Made by a program: the position numbers and the translations under genes
Part shown: positions 49,126 to 58,252 of the stretch, piece by piece
How positions within the stretch are numbered: position 1 is the first letter of the stretch
How the letters are laid out: each line of letters starts with the position of its first letter
Source of the DNA: an uncultured bacterium
GTDB lineage: Bacteria > Planctomycetota > UBA1135 > GCA-002686595
Direction of reading: 5' to 3'
Assembly: GCA_938075305.1 (NCBI GenBank)
Contig: CALJGV010000031.1
Span: forward strand, 1-64,000
Length of the DNA: 64,000 nt
Notes under the pieces: model-generated
What the model saw: only the letters and a program-made list of their open reading frames with translations
The model's database searches: none
What the model was told of the DNA's origin: nothing

Positions 49126-50136
49126 TCAGGCAGCGCCCAGCTCGCCCAGCATCTCCTGGAGGATGACCGAGGTGTCTCGGCCCTCCGCCAGCGCCTCGTA
49201 GGTGGCGCGGATGCGGTGCAGGATGACGTCCTCGGCGAGGGCGAAGAGGTCCTCGGGGATCACGTAGTCGCGCCCGTGGATGAGCGCCCGGGCCCGGGAG
49301 GCCTTCACCAGCGCGATGCCCGCCCGCGGCGACGCGCCAAGCTCGAGCTCGGGGTGCTTGCGCGTTCGGTCGACGATCTCCATCACGTGCTCGATGAAGG
49401 CCTCGGAGACGTGGACCTTGGAGACGTCCTCCATGGCACGGGCCAGCTCCTCGCGCCCGCCGACGCTGCCCTGGTCCACCATGTCGAACTCGGTCTTGAC
49501 CGTGGCGCCGCCGCTCTCATCCCGCTGGATCCCGAGCTTGGCGTTTCGGCGGAGGACCTCCTTCTCGTCCTCGTTGTTCAGGTACTGGAGCCGGTGCAGG
49601 AGCATGAAGCGGTCCAGCTGCGCCTCGGGCAGCTCGAAGGTGCCCGCCTGCTCCACGGGGTTCTGGGTCGCGATGACGAGGAACGGAACGGGGAGGCCGT
49701 AATTCTGGTTGCCGATGGTGATCCGCCGCTCCTGCATGGCCTCGAGGAGCGCGCTCTGCACCTTGGGCGCGGCGCGGTTGATCTCGTCGGCGAGGAGCAG
49801 GTTGGTGAAGATCGGCCCCTTGTGCGTTTTGAACGTCTGGTCCCGCTGGTCGAGGATCTCGGACCCGAGGATGTCCGAGGGGAGCAGGTCGATCGTGAAC
49901 TGGATCCGCGCGAAGTCGAGGTCCACCGTCTTGGAGACCGCCGCCACGAGCAGCGTCTTCGCCAGGCCAGGGACGCCCTCCAGGAGGAGGTGCCCGCCCG
50001 TCAGGAGCGCGATGAGGATCCGCTCCACGACGACGTCCTGTCCGACGACCACCCGGCCGACGCGCTCCTTGATGTCGCTCAGGAAGCGGGCCGTATCGTC
50101 AAACTGGGGTGCGGGCGGGCGCTCGATCGTCGTCAT
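49126..50136 (-). CDS. MoxR-family AAA+ ATPase
   Basis: A 336-residue MoxR ATPase, probably a chaperone that remodels the VWA partners encoded downstream. Walker A is EGVPGLAKT (53-61), with FTIDLLPSDILGSEI, Walker B LLADEINRAAPK, sensor 1 IATQNPVEQAG and FELPEAQLDRFML. ATG at 50136 is preferred; upstream in-frame starts would add up to 67 Pro-rich residues. It is the first gene of the leftward operon moxR-DUF58-DUF4381like-VWA-VWA-small exported protein. Confidence 0.93.
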   Translation of the reverse strand: MTTIERPPAPQFDDTARFLSDIKERVGRVVVGQDVVVERILIALLTGGHLLLEGVPGLAKTLLVAAVSKTVDLDFARIQFTIDLLPSDILGSEILDQRDQTFKTHKGPIFTNLLLADEINRAAPKVQSALLEAMQERRITIGNQNYGLPVPFLVIATQNPVEQAGTFELPEAQLDRFMLLHRLQYLNNEDEKEVLRRNAKLGIQRDESGGATVKTEFDMVDQGSVGGREELARAMEDVSKVHVSEAFIEHVMEIVDRTRKHPELELGASPRAGIALVKASRARALIHGRDYVIPEDLFALAEDVILHRIRATYEALAEGRDTSVILQEMLGELGAA

Positions 50137-50582
50137 GGGCAAGGGAGGGTCGTGGGGCCCGGCGAGGGGCCAGGGCCCCCGGGGCAGACGGGTCGGCCCG
50201 GACCGGGCGTCCCCAGGGCGGGGCAGGGAAGGAGACGTCGTTGGAGAATAGCTCTGAGTCGGAAGGACCGCCGAGGGCGGGCCCCTCACCGGCACTGCGG
50301 GCACTCCGAACGCCGGTTCGAGCGGCGCCCTCGACACTACGGGGCGTTCCGAGAGGAGGTTACGTCCTCATCCTGGATTCCGTTGGCCCGGCCACAGGTT
50401 GGTCGGCTTACGACCCCGCCCAGGATCCGGCGCCTGTGGCATGGTCTGAACTGACCCCCGCCCCTCTCCTGATTTCGCGGGAGTTTTTTGGCCCCCCGAC
50501 CGACAAACGTTGGATAGGTCCCGACGTATCCCGCCGCGGCTGCTCCAGGCCACGACTCAAACCACCACTCACGACCAACCCC
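50137..50582. other. Divergent intergenic region between moxR and the His-rich protein gene
   Basis: About 446 bp holding the promoters of the leftward Bat-type operon and the rightward His-rich gene. I see no reliable coding sequence. A TTTTTT run (50484-50489) and a TATTCT-like element on the minus strand (near 50250) are weak candidates only. Confidence 0.4.
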
Positions 50583-51737
50583 ATGCTCTCGCTCATCACT
50601 GCCCTGATCGCCAGCGCGGCGCCCGTTCCACCCAATACGACCGTTGCGGCGCCCCTCCCCCTCCTCCAGGACGACGACCAGCGGCGGGATGAACTCCGGG
50701 CGGAGGCCCACGAGATCGAGCGGATGATCGAGGAGCTCCACGAGAGGCTCGGCTGGATCGAGCGTGAGATGGAGGAGCTCGATGGCCATCACGACGGGCA
50801 TCGCGGCGACCACCACGGCTCCGAACACGCGGAGCACCGGGTGATCATCCTGCCCGACGAGGGCGGCGCCCACCAGGTCGTCATCGACGGGGAGCACTCG
50901 GAGCTCATCGAGCGACTGGTGGAGGACCTCATGGAAGGTGAAGGGCGCCATGAAGGTGATCACGACGACCACGGGGATCACCATGACCACGACGGCCACC
51001 ACGAGGACCACGACGAGGGCTCGGTGCACCACTTCGAGTTCCCCGGCGGCCACGGAGAGATCCACGTGGGGGTCGAGTTGCACGGCGATCACGGGGACGA
51101 CGATCACGGGCATGGGAGCGACCTCGAAGAGATGCTCCACGAGCTCGGGATCGATCTCGACGGTCGGGAGATGCACATCGAAATGGAGGTCGAGTCCGAG
51201 GACGAACACGGCCACCATGTCGAGCACCGGGTGATCCGGATCGGCGGCGAGCACGGCCACAACGACGAGGAGTGCGAGGACGACGACGGCCACGATCTTG
51301 GGGGCCGAGAGATCCACATGGAGGTGGAGATCGAGAGCGAGGAGGACCACGGAGAGGAGGGCGAGCGCCACGTGGAGCGCCGAGTCATCCACGTGGGCGG
51401 CGACGACCAGCGGGGCGAAAGGCGCCGCGTTCGGCGCCTGCCGTTCGGCGGAGCCGTCGAGATCGAGGCGATGGACCCGGACGACCTTGGCCGCCTGATC
51501 TTCGAGGCTGGTCCGACGGGCATCGACGTCATCGAGCCCCAGCGGCGACGGGCCCGGGACCGGGACATGCGGCGCGGCCAGGACGAGCCACGCGGGGTCA
51601 GGGGGCGCCAGATGGGGCCCCGCGGCGGCGGGCAGATGCTGCCCGAGGCCATGGAAGCGATCCGGGAGCTCCGCGAGGAGGTCCAGGCCATGCGCCGGGA
51701 GATGAACGAGATGCGCCGGCGGATGGACCGTCGCTGA
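50583..51737 (+). CDS. Exported His/Asp/Glu-rich, probably metal-binding protein
   Basis: A 384-residue protein I do not recognise. The ATG at 50583 gives a signal peptide (MLSLITALIASAAPVPPN). Next is a charged helix (RAEAHEIERMIEELHERLGW), then about 200 residues full of His, Asp, Glu and Gly. Clusters such as DGHHDGHRGDHHGSEHAEH and EGDHDDHGDHHDHDGHHEDH are present. Two internal repeats follow (GREMHIEMEVESEDEHGHH and GREIHMEVEIESEEDHGEEG, each followed by VIRIGG/VIHVGG). The C-terminus is basic with a Met/Arg coiled coil (EAMEAIRELREEVQAMRREM). Zn, Ni or Cu binding in the periplasm is likely from composition; not demonstrated. A strong terminator follows. Confidence 0.75.
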   Translation: MLSLITALIASAAPVPPNTTVAAPLPLLQDDDQRRDELRAEAHEIERMIEELHERLGWIEREMEELDGHHDGHRGDHHGSEHAEHRVIILPDEGGAHQVVIDGEHSELIERLVEDLMEGEGRHEGDHDDHGDHHDHDGHHEDHDEGSVHHFEFPGGHGEIHVGVELHGDHGDDDHGHGSDLEEMLHELGIDLDGREMHIEMEVESEDEHGHHVEHRVIRIGGEHGHNDEECEDDDGHDLGGREIHMEVEIESEEDHGEEGERHVERRVIHVGGDDQRGERRRVRRLPFGGAVEIEAMDPDDLGRLIFEAGPTGIDVIEPQRRRARDRDMRRGQDEPRGVRGRQMGPRGGGQMLPEAMEAIRELREEVQAMRREMNEMRRRMDRR

Positions 51738-51770
51738 GCGCCTGGGGCCCTCCCCTGCAGGACCCACCCA

Positions 51771-51801
51771 GGGCCCGCGCCGTCCCCGACGGCGCGGGCC
51801 C
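51771..51801 (+). terminator. Strong intrinsic terminator after the His-rich gene
   Basis: GGGCCCGCGCCGTC (51771-51784) pairs perfectly with GACGGCGCGGGCCC (51788-51801), loop CCC, followed by TTGTTATT. Confidence 0.88.
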
Positions 51802-51899
51802 TTGTTATTGGCTCCCTCCCCACTCACCCAGCTCCCGGGGGGCTAGACTCGTGCGCCAAAAAGCCCCAGCGAACTGCCACGCGAGCCCCCATCAAGGCC

Positions 51900-54224
51900 A
51901 TGACGACCCAAGCCCAACCGACCCTCGATGACTTCAAGCCCCACTTCGGCAAGTGGGAGATCGTGGGCGACCTGATCGATCAGTCGATCGATCTCATGCT
52001 GAATCTCCGGCAGAGCGGCCACCCCGGCGGCTCACGCTCGAAGGTCCCCATGATGGTCGCCACCACCCTGGGTCCGGGGATGCGCTGGGACGTCCGTCAC
52101 CCGGAGAACCCCTTCGGTGACCGCTACGTGCTCGTGGCCGGCCACTGCAACCCTGGCACGTACGCGATGCTCGCGGTCTACAACGAGGCCCTGCGCATCA
52201 TGCACGAGCGCACCGGCGACGACCGCTACCTCGTGCCCAACGCGGCCGAGCGGATGCTGACCTGGGAGGACCTCTTGTGGCTGCGCCACAACGGCCAGCT
52301 GCCCGGGCACGCGGAGATGGAGGGCAAGACCCTCTTCTTCAAGTTCAACACCGGCCCGAGCGGGCACGGCGCGCCGGCCGCGCTGGGCGAGGCCGTGGCC
52401 CTCAAGCACGCGGGCACCGATACCAAGGTCTTCGCCGTCGAGGGCGAGGGCGGGCACACCGCTGGCTGCCACCACGAGGTGAAGAACTCCGCCTACGGGC
52501 TGGGACTCGACAACCTCATCTACCTGTTCGATTGGAACGACCACGGCATCGACTCCTTCGCCAACTCCGAGGTGGCCCACGGGACACCCAAGGAGTGGTT
52601 CGAGCCCTACGGCTGGCGGGTCGCGGGGGCCGAGGACGGCCACGACTACGAGCAGATCACCAGCGCCCTGCTGGAGATCGTCCACGCCGAGGACACTGAG
52701 GGCCGCCCGGGTTGCGTCTGGTTCAAGACCCGCAAGGGCCGCGGGTACGGGATCTACGACGCCGCCTCCCACGGCAAGTCCCATGGGCGTAACTCGGAGG
52801 GCTTCTGGGCCTGCCGCGAGGAGTTCGCGAAGAAGTACGGCGTGACCTTCGAAGGCCAAGGGGACACCACGGACCCGGGCGAGGACGGCTGCCGCGAGCA
52901 GTCGAGGGGTTGGTTCGAGACGGTGTTCAGCGTCCTGCGCAACACCGATGGTCTCGCCGAGTATGTGGCCAACACCCTGCTCGGTCTCGGCGAGTCGATC
53001 CCGTCCAGCCCGGAGGGGCTGCGCCTCGACGCCGCCAAGAACATGCACGAGGACCGCAGCTGGCTCGACCAGCTGCCTGACGGGCTCTTCCTCCCCGTCG
53101 GGGCCAAGGCCGCCAACAAGGACGGCTTCGCCAAGTTCGGCGCGTGGGTCAACAGCCTCGCCAAGGAGCGCATGGGCCGCCCGCTCGTGCTCGCCTGCTC
53201 CGCAGACCTCGCCGACTCCACCGCCATCAGCGGGTTCGCCAAGGACTTTGAGGGCAAGGAGAGCTTCGGCTGGTACGAGCGCAACTCGAACACCGAGGGC
53301 TCGCTCCTCCCCCAGCAGATCACCGAGTTCACGAACGCGGGCCTCGTGGTCGGCGCCGCCACGGTCAACATGAGCGCGACCCCCGAGGACTCGTTCATGG
53401 GCTACTGGGGCTCCTGCTCGACCTATGGCAGCTTCTCGTACCTCAAGTACGGGATGATGCGGCTCTTCAGCCAGCTGGCCCAGGACTGCGAGCTCAAGGT
53501 GGGCAAGGTGATCTGGGTCGCAGGGCACTCCGGACCGGAGACCGCAGAGGACAGCCGCACCCACTTCGGCATCTTCTCGCCCGTGGTGACCCAGCTCTTC
53601 CCTGACGGCCACGTCATCAACCTGCGCCCCTGGGAGCACAACGAGGTCGCGCCGGCCCTTGCCGCCGCGCTCAAGACCGACGTGCCCATCATCGCCCTGC
53701 ACCTCACCCGCCCGGGCGTGGTGATCCCCGACCGTAAGGCGCTCGGAATCCCCTGCCACATGGAGGCGGCCAAGGGTGCCTACGTCCTGCGAGACTACGA
53801 CATGAGCCGCCCCAAGGAGGGCACGCTCATCGTGGAGGGCACCTCCACCATGGAGTCCGTGATCGAGCTACTGCCGCAGTTCCACGACGGGACCGCGCCC
53901 AACTGCAAGGTCGTGGCCACCTCGAGCTACGAGCTCTTCATGGCCCAGCCCAAGGAGTACCGAGACACCGTCCTGCACAAGTCGGACTGGCTCGACAGCA
54001 CGGTCATCTCCAACGGGAGTCGCATCGGGATGCACCCCTGGCTCTCGACCAAGGTCGCCGAGCAGTACGCCATGACCAGTGACCACGACGACCGCTGGCG
54101 CACCGGCGGCTCCATCCCGGAGGTCAAGGCCGAGGCCAAGATCGACGCCGCGAGCCTGCTCGAGGGCATCCGACGCTTCGCCGGCGACCGCGAGGAGCGG
54201 CTGGGCCGGCTGCACTACGTCTAG
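51900..54224 (+). CDS. Divergent long transketolase-family protein
   Basis: A 774-residue thiamine-diphosphate-dependent enzyme, longer than E. coli transketolase (about 660). The N-terminal half has RQSGHPGGSRSKVPMMVATT and GPSGHGAPAALGEAVAL. The TPP/Mg motif is seen as VEGEGGHTAGCHHE (residues about 178-191), then NLIYLFDWNDHGID. The middle domain has SFGWYERNSNTEGSLLPQQI and the C-terminal domain follows. Classical transketolases have GDG with a following EG; here GEG and a lost Glu are seen, so the metal site differs. Sugar-phosphate C2 transfer is likely by family; the exact substrates are not. It is transcribed rightward alone, after the terminator of the His-rich gene. Confidence 0.85.
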   Translation: MTTQAQPTLDDFKPHFGKWEIVGDLIDQSIDLMLNLRQSGHPGGSRSKVPMMVATTLGPGMRWDVRHPENPFGDRYVLVAGHCNPGTYAMLAVYNEALRIMHERTGDDRYLVPNAAERMLTWEDLLWLRHNGQLPGHAEMEGKTLFFKFNTGPSGHGAPAALGEAVALKHAGTDTKVFAVEGEGGHTAGCHHEVKNSAYGLGLDNLIYLFDWNDHGIDSFANSEVAHGTPKEWFEPYGWRVAGAEDGHDYEQITSALLEIVHAEDTEGRPGCVWFKTRKGRGYGIYDAASHGKSHGRNSEGFWACREEFAKKYGVTFEGQGDTTDPGEDGCREQSRGWFETVFSVLRNTDGLAEYVANTLLGLGESIPSSPEGLRLDAAKNMHEDRSWLDQLPDGLFLPVGAKAANKDGFAKFGAWVNSLAKERMGRPLVLACSADLADSTAISGFAKDFEGKESFGWYERNSNTEGSLLPQQITEFTNAGLVVGAATVNMSATPEDSFMGYWGSCSTYGSFSYLKYGMMRLFSQLAQDCELKVGKVIWVAGHSGPETAEDSRTHFGIFSPVVTQLFPDGHVINLRPWEHNEVAPALAAALKTDVPIIALHLTRPGVVIPDRKALGIPCHMEAAKGAYVLRDYDMSRPKEGTLIVEGTSTMESVIELLPQFHDGTAPNCKVVATSSYELFMAQPKEYRDTVLHKSDWLDSTVISNGSRIGMHPWLSTKVAEQYAMTSDHDDRWRTGGSIPEVKAEAKIDAASLLEGIRRFAGDREERLGRLHYV

Positions 54225-54428
54225 GATCGAGAACGCCGCTCGACGGCACCGGGCAGGCGAGCCGTGATAACGTGTCCGCGCCTGCCAGGCTTGCCGAACG
54301 GAATCGGCCAGTCCCTCCCGACCACGAAATATGCATCGGCACCCCGTGACAAGCTCACGCGCTGGATCCCACCCGGTGGACGTGTTGACCCCCGCCCAGA
54401 AATCAGATGATTGGAGGTCGTCCCGATC

Positions 54429-55658
54429 ATGACGGACCGCGCCAAGCTCCTGATGGTGGCCTATGAGTTCCCCCCGTGCCTCAGCGCGGGGGTACAGCGC
54501 ACGCTGAAGTTCGCGCAGCACCTCCCCGCCCATGGCTGGGACCCGGTGGTGCTGACGACCCACGGGAACGCGTACGCCCGCCGCGACGAGTCGCTACCGA
54601 TCCCGCCCGAGGTGGACGTCCGCCGGGCCTGGAGCTTCGACGCGTCCCGGCGGCTCGCCGTCTCGGGTCGCTACCTGACGATTACATCGACGCCGGACCG
54701 CTACAGCAGCTGGTACCCCTTCGCGGTCCGCAAGGGCCGCGCAGCCATCCGAGAGACGGCCCCCGCGGCCATCTACTCCACCTACCCGGTGTTCACCGCG
54801 CACATGGTCGCCCGCGACCTCGCGCGCCGGTCCGGTCTCCCCTGGATCGCCGACTTCCGGGACCCCGCGCCCGAGCACTACCAGCCCGGCCACGAGGCGC
54901 CCCGGCTGGCCAGCCGGGTGGACCGCGCCGCCGTCGAGGAAGCGGACGTGCTCATCTTCGCGACGGAGCGGATGCGGGAGCTCTACCTCGACCGCTACCG
55001 CGGGTGCGACCCGGGCAAGACCGTGGTCATCGAGAACGGCTATGACGAGGACCGGCTCGACGCCCTCTCTCAGGCGGGGCGCACGATCGGCACGACGTTC
55101 GACATCCTCCACAGCGGCGCGATCTACCCGCGGGGTCGTGATATCACCTGCCTGCTCGAGGCCCTCGCCCACGGGCCATCCCACACCCCCGACGGTCGCC
55201 TGATCCGGCTGCGCCTGCGGGGCGGACGGAAGAGCGAGACCCACGAGAAGCCCCTCGACGCACGGATCCAGCAGCTGGGTCTCGGGGAGCGCGTGCAATT
55301 CCTGCCGCCCTGCAGCTACAACGATGCCCTCGTCGAGATGGGGGCCTCGGACGCCCTGCTGCTCCTCCAGGGGCGCCTCTTCGACTTCCAGATCCCGGGG
55401 AAGGCGTACGAGTACGCGGCGACGGATCGGCCGATCCTCACCCTCGGAGGCCCCGACGGCGCCACCGCGGCGCGGATGGCCAACATGGAGTCGAGTGTCG
55501 TTGGAGACGCGGACGACCCCGTGAGCATCGGCGCCGCCCTCGACAGGCTGGTCGAGCTCAAGCCCGCGCGCCGCGATATCACTGGCCTCAGCCGCAAGGA
55601 GCGCACGATGGAGTTCGCGACGATCCTCGAGCAGTTCCAGCCCGTGGGGGTCCGTTGA
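54429..55658 (+). CDS. GT4-like glycosyltransferase
   Basis: A 409-residue glycosyltransferase of the GT-B fold. The N-terminal half has [43 protein letters not shown] and [14 protein letters not shown]. The C-terminal half has [37 protein letters not shown] and [20 protein letters not shown] (acceptor/donor EX-like segment). Donor and acceptor are unknown. ATG at 54429 has GGAGGT 10 bases upstream. The stop overlaps wecB as TTGA, so it belongs to the same polysaccharide unit. Confidence 0.88.
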   Translation: MTDRAKLLMVAYEFPPCLSAGVQRTLKFAQHLPAHGWDPVVLTTHGNAYARRDESLPIPPEVDVRRAWSFDASRRLAVSGRYLTITSTPDRYSSWYPFAVRKGRAAIRETAPAAIYSTYPVFTAHMVARDLARRSGLPWIADFRDPAPEHYQPGHEAPRLASRVDRAAVEEADVLIFATERMRELYLDRYRGCDPGKTVVIENGYDEDRLDALSQAGRTIGTTFDILHSGAIYPRGRDITCLLEALAHGPSHTPDGRLIRLRLRGGRKSETHEKPLDARIQQLGLGERVQFLPPCSYNDALVEMGASDALLLLQGRLFDFQIPGKAYEYAATDRPILTLGGPDGATAARMANMESSVVGDADDPVSIGAALDRLVELKPARRDITGLSRKERTMEFATILEQFQPVGVR

Positions 55659-56842
55659 GCGAGCGCGCCGGAGAACAAGCGGGGCGCCCCCTCGACGTGC
55701 TCCTCGTCTTCGGCACACGGCCGGAGGCGATCAAGATGGCGCCCGTACACCGCGCCCTGGCCGAGGATCCACGCTTCCGGGTCAGGGTCTGCGTCACCGG
55801 CCAGCACCGGGAAATGCTCGACCAGGTCCTCGAGCTCTTCGGGATCGAGCCTGAGTACGACCTCGACCTGATGCGCCCCGGCCAGGACCTCAGCACGATC
55901 ACCGGCAGCGTGCTCGAGGGGCTCAAGGGCGTCCTCGAGAACGCCGCACCGGACTACGTCCTCGTCCACGGCGACACGACCACGACCATGGCGGCGTCCC
56001 TCGCCGCATACTACGCCCGGGTCCCGGTGGGGCACGTGGAGGCCGGGCTCCGCACCGGCGACATCTACTCGCCGTGGCCCGAGGAGATGAACCGGCGCCT
56101 CACCGGGTCCATCGCGACCCTGCACTTCGCCCCCACCGAGGCTGCGCGGGCGAACCTGCTGCGCGAGGGCGTGGACGACGCGCGCATCGCCGTCACCGGC
56201 AACACCGTCATCGACGCGCTGCTGAGCATGGTGGAGCGAGCCCGAGCGAAGGGCGAGGGTGAGTTCAGCGAGCGCTTCGAGGGCATCGATCTCGACCGCC
56301 GCCTCGTGCTGGTCACCGGCCACCGCCGCGAGAACTTCGGAGGTGGCTTCGAGCGGATATGCGAGGCCCTGGCCGAGCTCTCGAGGAGCCCGGATGTGGA
56401 GATCGTCTACCCCGTCCACCTGAACCCCAACGTCCAGGAGCCCGTCCACCGGATCCTGGGATCGCTGCCCAACGTGCACCTCATCGCCCCCCAGGAGTAC
56501 CTGCCGTTCCTGTTCCTCATGGACCGGGCGCACCTGATCATCACGGATTCGGGCGGGATCCAGGAGGAGGCCCCCTCCCTGGGCAAGCCGGTGCTCGTGA
56601 TGCGGGACACCACCGAGCGCCCCGAGGCCGTCGAGGCTGGGACCGTTCGCCTGGTGGGGACGGACACCAAGGTCATCGTCGAGGCGGCGCGAACCTTGCT
56701 CGAGGACGAGGACGAGTACCGGTCCATGAGCTTCGCCCACAATCCCTACGGCGACGGCGCCGCGAGCCAGCGGATCGCAGACGCGCTCGCAGCCGCGATC
56801 GAAGGGGCCGGAGCCGCTCGGAACCCGGCTCAGGACGCGTAG
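55655..56842 (+). CDS. wecB: UDP-N-acetylglucosamine 2-epimerase
   Basis: Interconverts UDP-GlcNAc and UDP-ManNAc. The 395-residue chain has [51 protein letters not shown] and [20 protein letters not shown] (catalytic Asp/Glu/Arg region). It also has [12 protein letters not shown] and [20 protein letters not shown]. It starts with TTG at 55655, overlapping the glycosyltransferase stop. It is followed by wecC after 80 bp; together they supply UDP-ManNAcA. Confidence 0.96.
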   Translation: MSERAGEQAGRPLDVLLVFGTRPEAIKMAPVHRALAEDPRFRVRVCVTGQHREMLDQVLELFGIEPEYDLDLMRPGQDLSTITGSVLEGLKGVLENAAPDYVLVHGDTTTTMAASLAAYYARVPVGHVEAGLRTGDIYSPWPEEMNRRLTGSIATLHFAPTEAARANLLREGVDDARIAVTGNTVIDALLSMVERARAKGEGEFSERFEGIDLDRRLVLVTGHRRENFGGGFERICEALAELSRSPDVEIVYPVHLNPNVQEPVHRILGSLPNVHLIAPQEYLPFLFLMDRAHLIITDSGGIQEEAPSLGKPVLVMRDTTERPEAVEAGTVRLVGTDTKVIVEAARTLLEDEDEYRSMSFAHNPYGDGAASQRIADALAAAIEGAGAARNPAQDA

Positions 56843-56922
56843 TGAGACGCCAGGCGGTCCCCTGACGAGAGCCCGCCCCGGATCTTTTGACCCCCTCGGC
56901 CTCGCCGGGAGAGAATAAGGAC

Positions 56923-58161
56923 ATGCAACCGCAACAGGTCTCCGTCATCGGCTTGGGCTACATCGGCCTCCCCACCGCCGCCGTGATCGCCTCCCGAGGG
57001 ATCAAGGTCTGCGGCGTCGACGTCTCGAGCCGGACGGTCGACACCATCAACCAGGGGGACATCCACATCGTGGAGCCGGACCTGGACATCGTCGTCCGCG
57101 GTGCAGTGATGACCGAGACGCTTCGGGCCAGCCTCACCCCTGAGCCCTCGGACGTCTTCATCGTGGCCGTGCCTACCCCGTTCACCGGCGACCACGAGCC
57201 TGATCTCTCTTACATCCAGAGCGCCGCGCGGGCGATCGCTCCGGTTCTGGCCGAAGGCAACCTGGTCATCCTCGAGTCGACCTCGCCGGTCGGCGCGACC
57301 GAGAAGCTGTGCCAGTGGATCGCCGAGGCGCGCCCCGACCTCCGCCTCCCGCATGAGCACCGAGAGAACGCCCAGCTCTCCGTGGCCCACTGCCCCGAGC
57401 GGGTGCTCCCCGGGCAGATCCTCCAGGAGCTCGTCGCCAATGACCGCGTCATCGGTGGCATCACGCCTCGCTGCGCCGAGCGGGCGCGGGACCTCTACCG
57501 GATCTTCGTGAAGGGGGAGTGCATCCTCACGACCGCCCGAACCGCGGAGATGGCCAAGCTGACCGAGAACGCCTTCCGCGACGTCAACATCGCCTTCGCC
57601 AACGAGCTGTCGCTGATCTGCGACGACAGCAACATCGACGTGTGGGAGCTGATCAAGCTCGCCAACCTCCACCCGCGGGTCAACATCCTCAACCCCGGCC
57701 CCGGGGTCGGCGGGCACTGCATCGCGGTGGACCCCTGGTTCATCGTGAGCTCGAACCCGGAGAAGGCGCGCCTCATCCGCACCGCCCGAACGGTGAACGA
57801 CAGCAAGCCGGTGTTCGTCGTGGAGAAGGTCCTCGAGGCAGCGAACCAGTTCAAGCAGCCCGTCATCGCCTGCCTGGGCCTGGCCTTCAAGGCCAACATC
57901 GACGACCTCCGGGAGAGCCCCGCCCTCGAGATCTGCCAGGAGCTGAGCCGGCGCGGGGCCGGCGAGGTGCTGGCTGTCGAACCGAACATCGCCGCGCTCC
58001 CCGAGTCCGTGAACGCGACGGGCTTCGAGCTGACTGGCCTGGACGACGCGCTGGAGCGTGCCAACGTGGTGGTGGTCCTGGTGGACCATGACGAGTTTCG
58101 CAGCCTCGAGCGGAGCCGGATGAACGCCAAGGTCGTGGTGGACACCCGAGGAGTCATCTGA
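56923..58161 (+). CDS. wecC: UDP-N-acetyl-D-mannosamine dehydrogenase
   Basis: Oxidises UDP-ManNAc to UDP-ManNAcA with NAD. The 412-residue chain begins MQPQQVSVIGLGYIGLPTAAV and has VAVPTPFTGDHEPDLSYIQSA, LESTSPVGATEKL, CPERVLPGQI and AELAKLTENAFRD-like MAKLTENAFRDVNIAF. The catalytic Cys is at 266 (GVGGHCIAVDPWF). ATG at 56923 has AGGA just upstream; an earlier in-frame start is less likely. The UGD/WecC distinction rests on the CPERVLPG and IAVDPWF patterns and on wecB next door. Confidence 0.94.
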   Translation: MQPQQVSVIGLGYIGLPTAAVIASRGIKVCGVDVSSRTVDTINQGDIHIVEPDLDIVVRGAVMTETLRASLTPEPSDVFIVAVPTPFTGDHEPDLSYIQSAARAIAPVLAEGNLVILESTSPVGATEKLCQWIAEARPDLRLPHEHRENAQLSVAHCPERVLPGQILQELVANDRVIGGITPRCAERARDLYRIFVKGECILTTARTAEMAKLTENAFRDVNIAFANELSLICDDSNIDVWELIKLANLHPRVNILNPGPGVGGHCIAVDPWFIVSSNPEKARLIRTARTVNDSKPVFVVEKVLEAANQFKQPVIACLGLAFKANIDDLRESPALEICQELSRRGAGEVLAVEPNIAALPESVNATGFELTGLDDALERANVVVVLVDHDEFRSLERSRMNAKVVVDTRGVI

Positions 58162-58182
58162 CGCGAGCCCGACCACAAACGA

Positions 58183-58216
58183 GCGGCGGGCAGCTCCCTG
58201 GGGAGCTGCCCGCCGC
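58183..58216. terminator. Bidirectional-type terminator between wecC and the beta-helix gene
   Basis: GCGGCGGGCAGCTCCC (58183-58198) and GGGAGCTGCCCGCCGC (58201-58216) are exact complements with only TG between, so the tip will open. TTCGTC follows on the plus strand. It lies between two convergent stops and can serve both. Confidence 0.75.
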
Positions 58217-58252
58217 TTCGTCATGGATGGTGCCCGCAGTGGGGCCCGGCCA

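Noticed and set aside
50801-51120. His-Asp repeat tract as a CRISPR-like or tandem DNA repeat
   Set aside because: Repeats are codon-level (CAC/GAC) and irregular; one reading frame stays open with a signal peptide, so it is coding low complexity.
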